Positions 33,524 to 43,033 of a stretch of 64,000 bases of DNA are shown here, piece after piece. Each line of letters begins with the position of its first letter. The stretch's first letter is position 1. The stretch covers positions 434,001-498,000 of the forward strand of contig NZ_CP085337.1 of the NCBI RefSeq assembly GCF_020618475.1. Reading direction: 5' to 3'. A program made the position numbers and the translations under genes. This DNA comes from Haladaptatus halobius (GTDB lineage Archaea; Halobacteriota; Halobacteria; Halobacteriales; Haladaptataceae). A model generated the notes under the pieces. The model searched no databases and was not told the origin of the DNA. It saw only the letters and a program-made list of their open reading frames with translations.

Positions 33524-33682
33524 ATGACGAAACAGAACAACCAATTTGACACAGGGCTGTTCGGCAGCGTCGGAACTGCCCTCCGCTACTTCGCTATAAA
33601 TCCGACAGAGGGGCGGAATAGATGCGCTCCGATTGAGGTTTCAGTAACGTACTTTCAAATGAGCATGGGCATGGGAGACTGA
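33524..33682 (+). CDS. Small hypothetical protein
   Basis: A 52-residue frame from ATG 33524, ending 2 bases before the next gene's ATG (33685), so the two are probably co-translated. Sequence MTKQNNQFDTGLFGSVGTAL is followed by RYFAINPTEGRNRCAPIEVS. No domain or membrane helix is seen. The tight spacing is the main support. Confidence 0.4.
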   Translation: MTKQNNQFDTGLFGSVGTALRYFAINPTEGRNRCAPIEVSVTYFQMSMGMGD

Positions 33683-33684
33683 TC

Positions 33685-34125
33685 ATGGGAGACGCAATTC
33701 TTTCTGCAGGAAGTACCGAGAGACAAGAGCCCATTTCTCTATCCCGACTGTGGTGGGTCGGGCCTATGGTGATCGCCACGTCGGTGGTCGCTAACATCGC
33801 AATACGTGAGTTCTCGTTGGCGATATTCAATATCTCACCTTCGTTCCATCATTTGATGTGGAGACACCTCATTACGGTCACTATTGTCGCTGTCAGTGTG
33901 GCTGTCCTCACTTTTGTAGTGGTAGCTCGGTATAGTCAAAATCCCATCTCCCTTTACCGCCAGCTAGCCGTTGTAGCCCTCACCCTCTCGATAATTCCAG
34001 ATGTTGCAATGCTGTACGGGAGTGGGCCGGGACACACCCCTGCCGCGATCATCACCTTGATCAGTATTCACATAGTTGACGCCGTAATATGCATTCTATT
34101 ACTTCCGATACTGACTAGTCAATGA
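33685..34125 (+). CDS. Four-helix membrane protein (DUF6069-like)
   Basis: A 146-residue protein with four hydrophobic segments: about 21-44 (LWWVGPMVIATSVVANIAI), 58-82 (LITVTIVAVSVAVLTFVVVA), 94-108 and 116-140 (IITLISIHIVDAVICILLLP). The LSIIPDVAMLYGSGPGHTPA loop and HIVDAVICI end resemble the small DUF6069-type membrane proteins of unknown function. It is paired with the 52-residue frame just before it. Confidence 0.65.
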   Translation: MGDAILSAGSTERQEPISLSRLWWVGPMVIATSVVANIAIREFSLAIFNISPSFHHLMWRHLITVTIVAVSVAVLTFVVVARYSQNPISLYRQLAVVALTLSIIPDVAMLYGSGPGHTPAAIITLISIHIVDAVICILLLPILTSQ

Positions 34126-34812
34126 TACTAATTTTCACTTGGGTAGGCCAGGATTTATGCGAATCAAATGGTGAAACAGCCTTTCCTCCGAAACTGAGGT
34201 CGCCAAACAACCTCGAAGGTTGGATTTGATGCGTGCCTTAGCTGTATGCAGGCGCTAAGCCTCCATTCTCAAGGAGCGACCGAAGGGAGCGAGTAGGGTG
34301 GGGAGACAGCGCCGTCTTTGGTCACTATCACTGTGCGCCATAGCCTTACTACCCCCGCGTTCGAACGGTGTAGTAAGACACTCACTCCAATGCGTCTGGT
34401 GTTCAAACGCGACAAAAAGCGTGCATCAGTCGTGGTGGTTGAGTGTCCATCCGGTAGGAGTGGGACACTCCGAACCACCTGTCAAGGGAAATCGCCTGCG
34501 GAGTCTGGAACCGTCCTCAGAACCGACGGTTCTGATGGACCGCACAAGAGCGAAGCTCTTGTGGACGCTGTGGAAACGGTTTCTGCACGTTCTGACACAG
34601 AAACAGGAAGCTCCCACTTCAACAACTGAGGGCTGGGTAAGCCCGAACGCGGTAGGGGGGAGTAGTTCGCTTCCGTTATTGTCTGATGTGAATGTACCGT
34701 TCAGTAGGAATACGAATTTCGCATAGTCAGTTGATGCGAAGACTCCGTTGGCGGCAGCCGGATCTGTATTAGTATCGGGGAACGAACAAATATGCCTCTT
34801 TAGGCTCGTTCC
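34126..34812. other. Intergenic stretch holding mini-element C
   Basis: About 690 bases between the membrane protein gene and DUF1428. Most of it is mini-element C (34247-34671); the flanks on both sides have no gene. Confidence 0.5.
34247..34671 (+). mobile_element. TnpB-derived mini-element C (about 425 bases)
   Basis: Left end GCAGGCGCTAAGCC, an imperfect hairpin, then GCGCCGTCTTTGGTCAC. Right end: CTCCCACTT...AGGGGGGAG outer stem with the inner hairpin GGGCTGGGTAAGCCC, then TAGTTCGC. Its last 110 bases before the hairpin read, in one frame, VETVSARSDTETGSS, like a TnpB C-terminus. So it looks like a tnpB element that lost most of the gene but kept both ends and the 3' region where the guide RNA is encoded. 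It is closely similar along most of its length to element D at 47.1-47.5 kb. Confidence 0.7.
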
Positions 34813-35193
34813 TCACTTCGCGTGGCTGACAATGGAGCGGAAGCCGCCGTAAGCCATCTGTTCCGGGTCGTGGGGCATCTCCTCATCAAAGTTTTCTGCA
34901 TCCATGGCAGGATCATCCATTACCTTCGCGTTCACCTCGTCGCGGTGCTCCCGAGACTCGTACACGATGAACGAGAACACAACCGATTCATCCTCCCCGG
35001 TTTCGGCGAGCTGTGGGAAGGTTCGAATCGTCATGCCCTCCATGTCGGGTTCCATGTCGTCTCCAACCCCTTCAAAGTACTCAAGCGCGCCGTGTTTGAT
35101 CCAGAGCTGTCCGGCCTCGTCGGCCATTTCGCGGTAGGCATCAATCTTATCGTTCGGGACGGAGAGAACGTATCCATCGACGTATCGTTCCAT
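34813..35193 (-). CDS. DUF1428-family protein
   Basis: A 126-residue protein. MERYVDGYVLSVPNDKIDAY, KHGALEYFEGVGDDMEPDME, SVVFSFIVYESREHRDEVNA and PHDPEQMAYGGFRSIVS match DUF1428, a small dimeric alpha-beta-barrel (ferredoxin-like) protein of unknown function, normally about 115-120 residues. It is complete and stands alone. Confidence 0.9.
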   Translation of the reverse strand: MERYVDGYVLSVPNDKIDAYREMADEAGQLWIKHGALEYFEGVGDDMEPDMEGMTIRTFPQLAETGEDESVVFSFIVYESREHRDEVNAKVMDDPAMDAENFDEEMPHDPEQMAYGGFRSIVSHAK

Positions 35194-35422
35194 GACCTAC
35201 GTATAGAGGACCCAACAGGAGATATACTTTTCCGCCCGCCGAGATCTATCCGTAGACACTGTCCTGTTGTCCAATCTACTATCACGACCTTGGAGGATGA
35301 TTTCAATGCGTGACTCATTTCCAGATTTGTTGAGATTGAGTCAACCAATCAACAGAACATGCATGTAGAGTGGAGACCATTAATAACTTCACATATTAAG
35401 AAGGTTGGCTGAGGAGATCAAT

Positions 35423-35845
35423 CTATTCTTCGATTTCTAATTCAGGATTCCAAACAACTTCCCATAAGTGATCGTCAGGATCTTTAAAGTGCCCTGAATA
35501 GCCGCCCCAGACACGATCACGAGGTGAGTCTGTGATCTCCGCTCCAGCATTTTCAGCTGCCATCATTACTACATCGACTTCCTCTTTCGACTCAACATTG
35601 TGGCCGAGGGTGAATTCCGCTGAACTCGTCACCGCTCCATCAACATTCGCGTCTTCCGCAATTTGATCTTTAGGATAAAGTGCGAGCTGCAAGCCATTGT
35701 TTAATGCGAAGAAAGCAACATCTCCACCTTCGAATTCGGTCCCGACGATACCTTCAGTAGGCCAACCTAACCCATCACGATAAAAGGCAAGTGATTCTTC
35801 TAAATCGCCGACCCCCAATGAAATAACGGTGATCCGTGGTTCCAT
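35423..35845 (-). CDS. VOC-superfamily (glyoxalase/dioxygenase-like) protein
   Basis: A 140-residue protein from ATG 35845; a GTG-type start 7 codons earlier is possible. Paired beta-alpha-beta-beta-beta modules: TVISLGVGDLEESLAFYRDG, GGDVAFFALNNGLQLALYPK, then FTLGHNVESKEEVDVVMMAA and WGGYSGHFKDPDDHLWEVVW. The second half keeps the His (GHFKDPDDH) and Glu (WEVV) metal positions. Function may be detoxification or resistance, unspecified. Confidence 0.88.
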   Translation of the reverse strand: MEPRITVISLGVGDLEESLAFYRDGLGWPTEGIVGTEFEGGDVAFFALNNGLQLALYPKDQIAEDANVDGAVTSSAEFTLGHNVESKEEVDVVMMAAENAGAEITDSPRDRVWGGYSGHFKDPDDHLWEVVWNPELEIEE

Positions 35846-36074
35846 AGTCAGAATAGTACGGCCCAAGTCAAAAATATATCCGCGACGGCGCTACCTCGAT
35901 CCGGGAAGTGAGCAGTTCATCTTCAGTCTTGAGCGATCTCAGAGCTCTTCCTTGATCCAGAGAGCAATCGGTTTTAGCCATGCTCCGAAACTACCTGCTC
36001 GACTGTCATGAAGGTGGTTTCGCCCCACGAGAACAGGTTGCGAATCGCGAACCTTAATATCTCAACGCGGTCGG

Positions 36075-36108
36075 GAATCCTCGCCCTTCAGGGCGGGGAG
36101 GATGTCAA
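36075..36108 (+). repeat. Solo right end of a TnpB-type element (E)
   Basis: Palindrome CCTCGCCCTTCAGGGCGGGG (36079-36098), with GGAAT before it and AGGATGTCAA after it. It matches the right end of mini-element A over 34 bases. The bases before it have a TnpB-like C-terminal frame ending SGILALQGGEDV, so a degraded element end is present, but no left end is seen nearby. Confidence 0.55.
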
Positions 36109-36133
36109 GGTCATTACACAGGCGCGGGCTTCC

Positions 36134-36946
36134 TCACCAACCCATCCCCGGATTGTCGGCAGCTTGCCGGACCCAGGAAGCTACCTGCTCCTCGTCCAGC
36201 GTGTCCGTCTCCTTCAGATCCAGTGCCTGTCTATCCGGACCCGTCCCACTGGGCGGCTTTGGCTCAAGGTACGATTCGCACACGAATGTCAGTTTCACGT
36301 GTTTCGAGAACGCACTGAATGACGCGAACCATCCTTGATCCTCGACGCCATAGAACGGCTGGTGATACTTCACGGCGCGGCGCACATCGGACACTTCGTG
36401 TTGAATTATCTCGTCGAATTGTGTCGCAACTTCACTCTTCCAGCCCGGCAGCGCTGCAATATACGCCTTGACCGCTGCCGATCCATCGGTATCATCCTTC
36501 CTCCGTGCCGCCTGGTACCGTTTTTGCCGTTCCTCCCATTCCTCCTGCGTCGGAACCTGGTCTGACAGCTTGATTTCGCCGAAATTCTCGTCCACGATGG
36601 TTTTCTTTCCCTCTCGGCCTGATATCGCAGTCACGACCAAGATCGAGTCTAGCTCCTCGGGTTCAGAAAACAGGTCGAAGTCCAGCCGCAACGTTTCTCC
36701 TCGCCAGTGGCGAGCGAAGCCCACCCAGCCGTCGGGGTGGTCGTCCTGGGTGTCTTGCTCAACCCGGAAAAGACCCATCAAGGCTGGAATGACGTCGGCA
36801 CCCCATTGGAGCCCCCTATCCAGATCCGTGAAACGAACCCCCTCGTCGTGGTCGGCATCGTAGTAGGGTGCTCTGATTACTCGGTTCGCCATCACGAGTT
36901 CGTTTACCCGATGGACTGTAAGAGGGGTGGACACGCTCATTATCAC
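36134..36946 (-). CDS. Two-domain protein with C-terminal DUF1801
   Basis: A 270-residue protein. The N-terminal part (to about 120, from MANRVIRAPYYDADHDEGVR) is of no recognised family. The C-terminal half, VKAYIAALPGWKSEVATQFD then AVKYHQPFYGVEDQGWFASF and KLTFVCESYLEPKPPSGT, is DUF1801 (YdhG-like, a fold related to nucleic-acid- or iron-binding proteins in some studies). The two are joined by a basic/charged stretch (TQEEWEERQKRYQAARRKDD). ATG 36889 is an alternative start. A fused arrangement is uncommon, but this may be one known haloarchaeal architecture. Confidence 0.7.
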   Translation of the reverse strand: MIMSVSTPLTVHRVNELVMANRVIRAPYYDADHDEGVRFTDLDRGLQWGADVIPALMGLFRVEQDTQDDHPDGWVGFARHWRGETLRLDFDLFSEPEELDSILVVTAISGREGKKTIVDENFGEIKLSDQVPTQEEWEERQKRYQAARRKDDTDGSAAVKAYIAALPGWKSEVATQFDEIIQHEVSDVRRAVKYHQPFYGVEDQGWFASFSAFSKHVKLTFVCESYLEPKPPSGTGPDRQALDLKETDTLDEEQVASWVRQAADNPGMGW

Positions 36947-37348
36947 TCACCAATAGGTGGTATAGGATTATCAATATTTCCACGGGGTGTAGCTATCGAC
37001 CAATCCGTACCGATCAGCCGTGCGAGATACGCGCCTTCTATTCAGCACAACATCAGGAACGCACCATCTATTGGTGATCTCAATATAGAATCTATTTTTG
37101 TCCCCATGGAGCCGCAGATGGGCAACAGATCCCCCTCTCTAAACGTGTACTCGTTAGAGAAACGATTTGAGGCTGATTACGCTGGTTGTCTGAAGGGGTT
37201 ACGACAGTGTGATCTGATTTTCGTAACCATACCACTTATGGCCATATAAATAATATAAACTAAATCGGGGGTTAATTATTTATATAGTTATCTACAAAGA
37301 TCTATTATACAGAACTATTGCAACAAATAACGAGAGATTTGGTACAAT
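36947..37348. other. Intergenic stretch with AT-rich promoter region
   Basis: About 400 bases. No gene is credible. AT-rich runs at about 37241-37320 (TAATTATTTATATAG) are the likely promoter of the exported PHP-type protein that follows. Confidence 0.5.
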
Positions 37349-38809
37349 ATGACACGTAAGAATTCACATACGCGCCGAACAATGTTACAAACAATGGGTG
37401 GTCTCGGGGCACTGAGTCTGGCAACAGTAACCGTCGAAGAGGTCACTGCATCGAAACCGAAAGAGCGCAAGAAACGGATTAAAGGACACATCGAACCTGA
37501 TACCCCAAACTGGGTGTACGTTCCGTTCGACGTGTCTGACGATGTGACCGAACTTCACATCAGTTACGACTACAACAAGTCACAGAAGAACCTGCTTGAC
37601 ATCGGTATCTTTGATCCGAGCGGATACGACCTTGGCAATGCGGATGGGTTCCGTGGATGGTCGGGGGGCGAGCGCACCGAATTCATGCTCTCGCGCTCGG
37701 AGGCAACACCTGGCTACTATCCCGGTGAGATTAAAGCTGGCACTTGGAACGTCATTATTGGACCCTACCGCGTCGGTGCGGGGGGGATCGACTATACGAT
37801 TGAAATCACCTTTCGGGAAGGCGAGCCAGGGCCGACGTTCGAGCCGACACCTGCATCGAACGACCCACTCACCGACACCGCCGGATGGTTCCGCGGCGAC
37901 CTTCACCTTCACACAGTCCACTCTGATGGCGACTATACACCAGAAGACATCATCGAAGGTGCGAGAGACAATGGACTTGATTTCATTGTTTCCACCGAGC
38001 ACAGTACGACGACTGCGAGTCTGGTGTGGGGGAAATACACCAGTTCAGATAGGCGACCACTCATCATCGACGGCGAGGAAGTCACGACACGGGCGGGCCA
38101 TTACAACGCAATCGGCTTGGATCCCGGCCAATGGATTGACTGGCGCTATCAGCCGGAAGATGGCGTCCTCGATCAATTCATTGAGGATGTCCATGATGTC
38201 GGCGGCATCACGGTCGCTAACCATCCATTCTGCCCATACAAAGGCTGTGACTGGCGGTTTACCTATGAACTCATGGACGCAATCGAGGTGTGGAACGGGC
38301 CATGGTCTTGGGAGGACGAAGCTGCAGTTCAAACCTGGGATCGAATGCTTCGTGAAGGTCAAGCACTCCCTGCTGTCGGTGCGAGCGATGCACACGACCC
38401 AGGTGACGTAGTAGGCCGCCCACAGACGGTCGTGCGGGCAGACCGACTTGGGCCTGACGGGATCATAACTGCACTTGCAGACGGCCACGCCTATATTGCT
38501 GAATCAGACGATGTAACGGTTACATTGACAGCCGAATCTAACGTCGGCGAGGCTTCGATTGGTGAGACCCTCGAAACTCGTCTGGAAACGCCGGTCGAAA
38601 TAACGCTTGAAGTGACCGGAGCCTCTGGCGCCGAAGCGACGTTCCACACGCAAGAAAGCATTATGAAGATAGTGCCGATAGAGAGCAAACAACAGAAAAC
38701 GACCTACAACACGAATGCGAAAGCCACCGATTTCGTACGAGTCGAGATCCGTAAACAAAACAGAGATATGGTAGCACTCACGAATCCCATCTTCCTCAAG
38801 TTGCTCTGA
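37349..38809 (+). CDS. Exported PHP-type metallohydrolase (CehA/McbA-like)
   Basis: A 486-residue protein. The Tat signal is TRRTMLQTMGGLGALSLATV (twin Arg 9-10), without a lipobox. Residues 45-165 are a beta-sandwich-like domain; then the PHP/CehA-McbA domain: FRGDLHLHTVHSDGDYTPED (metal His186, His188), LDFIVSTEHST (His218), LIIDGEEVTTRAGHYN, ITVANHPFCPYKG, and PAVGASDAHDP. All expected metal ligands are present. The family hydrolyses phosphoesters or carbamate/anhydride bonds. It borders the saccharide-utilisation genes, so removal of phosphate or similar groups from an extracellular polymer is possible. Confidence 0.85.
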   Translation: MTRKNSHTRRTMLQTMGGLGALSLATVTVEEVTASKPKERKKRIKGHIEPDTPNWVYVPFDVSDDVTELHISYDYNKSQKNLLDIGIFDPSGYDLGNADGFRGWSGGERTEFMLSRSEATPGYYPGEIKAGTWNVIIGPYRVGAGGIDYTIEITFREGEPGPTFEPTPASNDPLTDTAGWFRGDLHLHTVHSDGDYTPEDIIEGARDNGLDFIVSTEHSTTTASLVWGKYTSSDRRPLIIDGEEVTTRAGHYNAIGLDPGQWIDWRYQPEDGVLDQFIEDVHDVGGITVANHPFCPYKGCDWRFTYELMDAIEVWNGPWSWEDEAAVQTWDRMLREGQALPAVGASDAHDPGDVVGRPQTVVRADRLGPDGIITALADGHAYIAESDDVTVTLTAESNVGEASIGETLETRLETPVEITLEVTGASGAEATFHTQESIMKIVPIESKQQKTTYNTNAKATDFVRVEIRKQNRDMVALTNPIFLKLL

Positions 38810-38924
38810 TGAGCCGGGGCAGTCGCCCGACCGTGAGCCGTTGATTTGGTAATTTATATGATACTGCAACCACGATCACAGAAGCACTCAAGGGACAACA
38901 GCAAACAAAAGGTGAAAATACAAC

Positions 38925-40169
38925 TTATGCTAGGTTGATATAATCTGGTCTGACCCAGGCAAGTGATGCATTAATCTGCACGAAAGCAGATTGTTGAAGC
39001 AAATGGGTCGGGTCATCGCCCCGCTTAATCAGGTTTGTCTCTGGATCACGGGCATTTTGCCAAATTTCATTAGCATATTTCTGCATGGCCTTGAGGTATT
39101 TAGGATTATTTTTGATTTTCTGTAACAGAAGTAGGTTTTTGAAGAAAATTGCGCTAAATGCCATGTCTTCTTCAAAAAGACGGTTTGCTTTACCGAAGTA
39201 TTCTAGTGCGCGATCGGCAATCCTTTCGGCTTCAGTAAGGTAAGATTCCTCCTCAGTAATTTCGTATAAGAGAACGTTGACACCAATCATCGTTCCCTGA
39301 TTGTAAGTGAAAATCCACTTTGTAATTGTGCCGTCCATATTGACGTGATCCCAATAAAGTCCATTTGGAGCCTGTAAATATTCATTAACCCAATCATACA
39401 TACGCTTAGACCAACCCAAATAATACTGTTTCCGCTCATCCTCATCCGTTAATTGATAGAGATGCAAACCAAGTTCTGCTCCAGGTGCGTTCGAGACAGT
39501 GTTGCGGTCATCACTCCATGGAGCTTGCGTCCAGAATACGCCGCCAGGCTTGGGATGCGAGGGATCGTCATCCCATCCATGGACTACTAAGTCGAAAATT
39601 TGACGTGCTCGTCTAAGAAACCGTTGGTCACCCGTCATTCGGTATAACTGAATTAGCTCGAGACCGATCCACTCGTTATCGTCATAAAAGATGTCCCCAC
39701 CACCTCCGTATGGTGGTCGGACATACGAATCATATCCTTTTGGATCTTTGTTTGGGTTCCAATAGAGTTCTAATGCGTCAAGACGATCTTGCACATCATC
39801 AGCATAGTCTGCACCAACACTCCCATTCCGGATCCCGAATAAATCAACGGTGCCAGCCATCGCTTGTGAGAATGGCCAAACATAGCTGTATGGATTGTCG
39901 CTTTGGTTTGGATACTCCTCTAAATAGAGTTTAGAATTTTCCTTGTAAAAGTACTGCTGAAGGGCATCGTATGCAGCTATAGCACGGTTAATATTCTCTG
40001 ATCGACTGACAGACTTCAAATGGCCTGGTTTTGCAGCTGAATCTCTCGCATGAACATTTCCTGTAATCATTGGTAAGGCAAAAGAGGTCGCTATGCCCGT
40101 TCCAGCCACACTCTGCTTTATGAACTCTCTTCGTGAAGTTAGACATCGATTGTTTCTCATGGTGTGCAT
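38925..40169 (-). CDS. Exported GH76-like glycoside hydrolase (alpha-mannanase type)
   Basis: A 414-residue protein with a Tat signal (TSRREFIKQSVAGTGIATSF, twin Arg 13-14). ATG 40160 is an alternative start. The catalytic-type Asp pair lies in DIFYDDNEWIGLELIQLYRM (Asp163, Asp164), which matches the GH76 endo-alpha-1,6-mannanase motif. FTYNQGTMIGVNVLLYE (about 287) is the second GH76 hallmark. The (alpha/alpha)6 fold is suggested by repeated helices. Role inferred: outside the cell, cleaves alpha-mannan or a related polymer to oligosaccharides for the adjacent ABC importer. It lies 130 bases after the TrmB regulator on the same strand. Confidence 0.8.
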   Translation of the reverse strand: MHTMRNNRCLTSRREFIKQSVAGTGIATSFALPMITGNVHARDSAAKPGHLKSVSRSENINRAIAAYDALQQYFYKENSKLYLEEYPNQSDNPYSYVWPFSQAMAGTVDLFGIRNGSVGADYADDVQDRLDALELYWNPNKDPKGYDSYVRPPYGGGGDIFYDDNEWIGLELIQLYRMTGDQRFLRRARQIFDLVVHGWDDDPSHPKPGGVFWTQAPWSDDRNTVSNAPGAELGLHLYQLTDEDERKQYYLGWSKRMYDWVNEYLQAPNGLYWDHVNMDGTITKWIFTYNQGTMIGVNVLLYEITEEESYLTEAERIADRALEYFGKANRLFEEDMAFSAIFFKNLLLLQKIKNNPKYLKAMQKYANEIWQNARDPETNLIKRGDDPTHLLQQSAFVQINASLAWVRPDYINLA

Positions 40170-40301
40170 GATGGTAATTATGGTGCATCAATATAATGTT
40201 TCCTACAACCACAATATAATATAGTGTTTCTCTATAGAAGATGTTATGGAATTTACTCCTTCCAATCTATGATCAAAGAATATAATGACGTTTCATGATT
40301 T

Positions 40302-41390
40302 TTAAGCTTGTTCAGAGAATTCGATCGATTGGATAGTCAATCGCTGCAGTTCAATATCCTCGACTTGTGGAAGCCACCCACCAATGCTGAAAGTGTTATT
40401 ACCATCATCAACAAATATCGAAACCTGACCAGAAACTTCAGAAAGGGACGGATAAGCATTATCAGTAATAGGGCCCGAGAAAATCATATCAGTAATTCGT
40501 CCGGAGATGTTCCTTTTTTCCCCCGTTGTTGTATCAAATCCTTGTACGGAGAGTTGAATAGTCGCCCCCTCGTGGAAAAGTGGTGCAATATCAGCGACAC
40601 ATTGTCGGATATTTACATACGTAATCGGAGGCGAAGTATCATGGACGGAATAGGCTGTTTCAAGGGAATCCCATAATGATGTCTGATAGTACCAATGGAA
40701 CACATACGTAAGTGATCGATTATCTGCTATGATTCCAAATTCAGTTCCATCCCCACGTTGTGGAGCAAAACAAACTTTCGAATGATCTACGATGATAACA
40801 AACGGAGCGAGAAATTCACGAAAGCACACCTCCGACGTAGTATTCTCAAAGTCAAGTTCACGTTCAGCGGGAAGAGAACCATCTCTCGACGGGGAGAGAG
40901 AGAGCTTAATAAATATGTCTCGGTCATGAGCTTCGTGGAGCACTGGACAGAGTTCGTGATACTGTTTGGGCAAGACGGCTAACCTCACCTCGTTTTCTGC
41001 AGTTCGAATATAGTGCTTAGCGCGTTCAATCACTGTCTCAAGTCGTTTGACAACAGTCAAATTGTTCTCGGTAAGTTCGGGCGCATCCCACAGATCATCA
41101 AGTTCATCAGCTGTGTCTTGAAATGACTCGGCTCGTTGCCGGAGATCTGTAATGACTGCATCGGGGTCTAAAACCCGTGCCCGCAAGTTATCTTGTTTGT
41201 AAATTTCAATGTGACCGTCGGACTCAAGTTCTCTGAGAACATCGTAGACACGAGATTTTGGCACGTTACTCGCATTTGCAAGTTCAATAGCAGGGGCTGA
41301 TCCACGTTTTAAAATTTCAATATAAACTTCCGCTTCATATTGTGTAAAACCTGCATTCTGGAGTGCTTGCAGAGATGATGTCTGCTGCAT
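40302..41390 (-). CDS. TrmB-family sugar-responsive regulator
   Basis: A 362-residue protein. The N-terminal winged helix ALQNAGFTQYEAEVYIEILK, PAIELANASNVPKSRVYDVL and RELESDGHIEIYKQDNLRAR is TrmB; the linker is a coiled coil (ITDLRQRAESFQDTADELDD). The C-terminal sugar-binding half follows (TYVFHWYYQTSLWDSLETAY and later). TrmB proteins control sugar uptake and metabolism genes in archaea. It is divergent from the ABC importer operon, with a 164-base shared region, and is the likely regulator of both the importer and the glycosidase. Confidence 0.92.
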   Translation of the reverse strand: MQQTSSLQALQNAGFTQYEAEVYIEILKRGSAPAIELANASNVPKSRVYDVLRELESDGHIEIYKQDNLRARVLDPDAVITDLRQRAESFQDTADELDDLWDAPELTENNLTVVKRLETVIERAKHYIRTAENEVRLAVLPKQYHELCPVLHEAHDRDIFIKLSLSPSRDGSLPAERELDFENTTSEVCFREFLAPFVIIVDHSKVCFAPQRGDGTEFGIIADNRSLTYVFHWYYQTSLWDSLETAYSVHDTSPPITYVNIRQCVADIAPLFHEGATIQLSVQGFDTTTGEKRNISGRITDMIFSGPITDNAYPSLSEVSGQVSIFVDDGNNTFSIGGWLPQVEDIELQRLTIQSIEFSEQA

Positions 41391-41513
41391 TGGTATCGAG
41401 GAATAACGATCCAGAGGATAAATCGGTTACTACTACAGTGAAGATGAAACTGGTTAACTCTTGGAGTGGCTAAAGGATCAATTCACTAGGTGAGTCATTA
41501 ACTCGGGGAAAGG

Positions 41514-41521
41514 TTAATATA
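41514..41521 (+). promoter_or_regulatory. TATA box of the sugar ABC operon, in the divergent region
   Basis: TTAATATA about 37 bases before ATG 41555. In the shared region (41391-41554) the words GGTTAACTC and ATTAACTCGG occur close together as candidate half-sites for the divergent TrmB regulator. A full TACT-N-AGTA-type TrmB operator was not found. Confidence 0.4.
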
Positions 41522-41554
41522 GTATAAGGCAGATATGGTTACTAGCTTCACGCC

Positions 41555-42931
41555 ATGCGCAAACAAGCCACAACCGATGATTTCTCACGTCGAACTGCAT
41601 TAAAACTAGGTACCGCCACTGGGATGAGTGCCCTTCTAGGCGGTCTCGCCGGCTGTCTCGGTGGTGGATCCGATAAATCATCAGGGAAGTTAGTGACGAA
41701 GGATCAGATTGGATCTGATGACGCTAAAACGTCACTAACCTACTGGATGCTTCCTGATCAATCTCACACTGCTACAGAAAACAAAGAAGTAGCAAAAGTC
41801 GTTGAAAAATTCCTCCGTACGTGGGCGAAGAATCACTCAGATGCTGGCATGCAGATCGAGTACCAGACAAACCTTGAGCAAATGAAAACAAAGTTGCTCC
41901 AGGTAGTCGCAAGAGGAAGCGCACCGTCAATGTCACAAGTAGATTCCTTTTGGGTGCCTAACTTCTACAAAGATCTCCAGCCAGTGACTGACGCTATTGA
42001 AGATCCTGACGACTGGTATCCCTTTGTGAAAGATGTGATGGTACAAGGCGGAGAGTGGAAAGCTGTTTGGAAAAACACCGATTGCCGAGCGTTGTACTAT
42101 CGACAAGACTTGATGGATAAATATAATGATGGAAAGCCACCAGAGACATGGGACGAACTCATCAATGTGGGCAAAACTATCAAAGAAAAGGAGAATATGA
42201 ACGGATACATGTACAACGGAGGAAAATGGGAGGCTACTACCTTCGATAACTTAGCCATGTTCTGGGCACAGGGTGGTGATCTTGTAAATGACCAAGGGAA
42301 ACCCGTCATGGGCAATGGTAAAAATAAGGAAGCACTTCTTAATGTTTTCAAATTTTTCAAGCGAACTATCGACTCAGGAGTAACTCCGAAGCGCATTGCT
42401 AATATCAATGACTATGCGCTCCTCCGGCAAGCAGCATTGAACGAAGAAACTGCGATGTTCCTCGGAGGGAATTGGCAGATAACGGTAATGAAGCAGAAAA
42501 CGGATAAAAAAACGTGGAAAAACTGGAAGGTTGCAAAAATCCCGCAGATGAAAGCTGATATGGATTCCACGGGAACAGGTGGATGGACTGAGGGTGTGTT
42601 CGCCTCGGATAAACAAAAACGAAAAGCCGCTGCAGATTTCGCTGGGATGTACGCAAAGAAGGAAAATATGGCGACGTACTGTAAAGCATCGGGTAATTTA
42701 CCGACTCGAAAGTCGGTCTACGAGGGAACTAAGTACTTCTCGGAAGACCCGTACATGCAAGTATATAAAAAACTGCTCGAAAATGGTCGTGCCCGACCAG
42801 GCTACCCGATCTATCTCACTATCTCTTCGGAATGGCAGACTGCTGCTGGGAAAGTCATTACTGGACAAGCTTCTCCCGAAAAGGCAGTGAACACGATGAT
42901 TCAGAACGTCAATTCGCAATATAACAGCTAA
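41555..42931 (+). CDS. Sugar ABC transporter substrate-binding lipoprotein
   Basis: A 458-residue protein. Tat signal FSRRTALKLGTATG (twin Arg 12-13) and lipobox LGGLAGC (Cys34), then a Gly/Ser spacer. The body matches family-1 (MalE/UgpB-like) binding proteins: LLQVVARGSAPSMSQVDSFW, ALYYRQDLMDKYNDGKPPET, WDELINVGKTIKEKENMNGY, FWAQGGDLVND, GGNWQITVMKQ, and EPMQ-like YMQVYKKLLENGRARPGYP. It is anchored on the outer face of the membrane and captures oligosaccharide. First gene of the importer operon. Confidence 0.93.
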   Translation: MRKQATTDDFSRRTALKLGTATGMSALLGGLAGCLGGGSDKSSGKLVTKDQIGSDDAKTSLTYWMLPDQSHTATENKEVAKVVEKFLRTWAKNHSDAGMQIEYQTNLEQMKTKLLQVVARGSAPSMSQVDSFWVPNFYKDLQPVTDAIEDPDDWYPFVKDVMVQGGEWKAVWKNTDCRALYYRQDLMDKYNDGKPPETWDELINVGKTIKEKENMNGYMYNGGKWEATTFDNLAMFWAQGGDLVNDQGKPVMGNGKNKEALLNVFKFFKRTIDSGVTPKRIANINDYALLRQAALNEETAMFLGGNWQITVMKQKTDKKTWKNWKVAKIPQMKADMDSTGTGGWTEGVFASDKQKRKAAADFAGMYAKKENMATYCKASGNLPTRKSVYEGTKYFSEDPYMQVYKKLLENGRARPGYPIYLTISSEWQTAAGKVITGQASPEKAVNTMIQNVNSQYNS

Positions 42932-43033
42932 GACAGAGCAATAGCCATAACAATGTTGAAAGAATATTCAGGATTATGGCGACGATCAGCCAATAACTGG
43001 CATGCAAATGCTCCAAGGAGAGTGGTCTGATTC

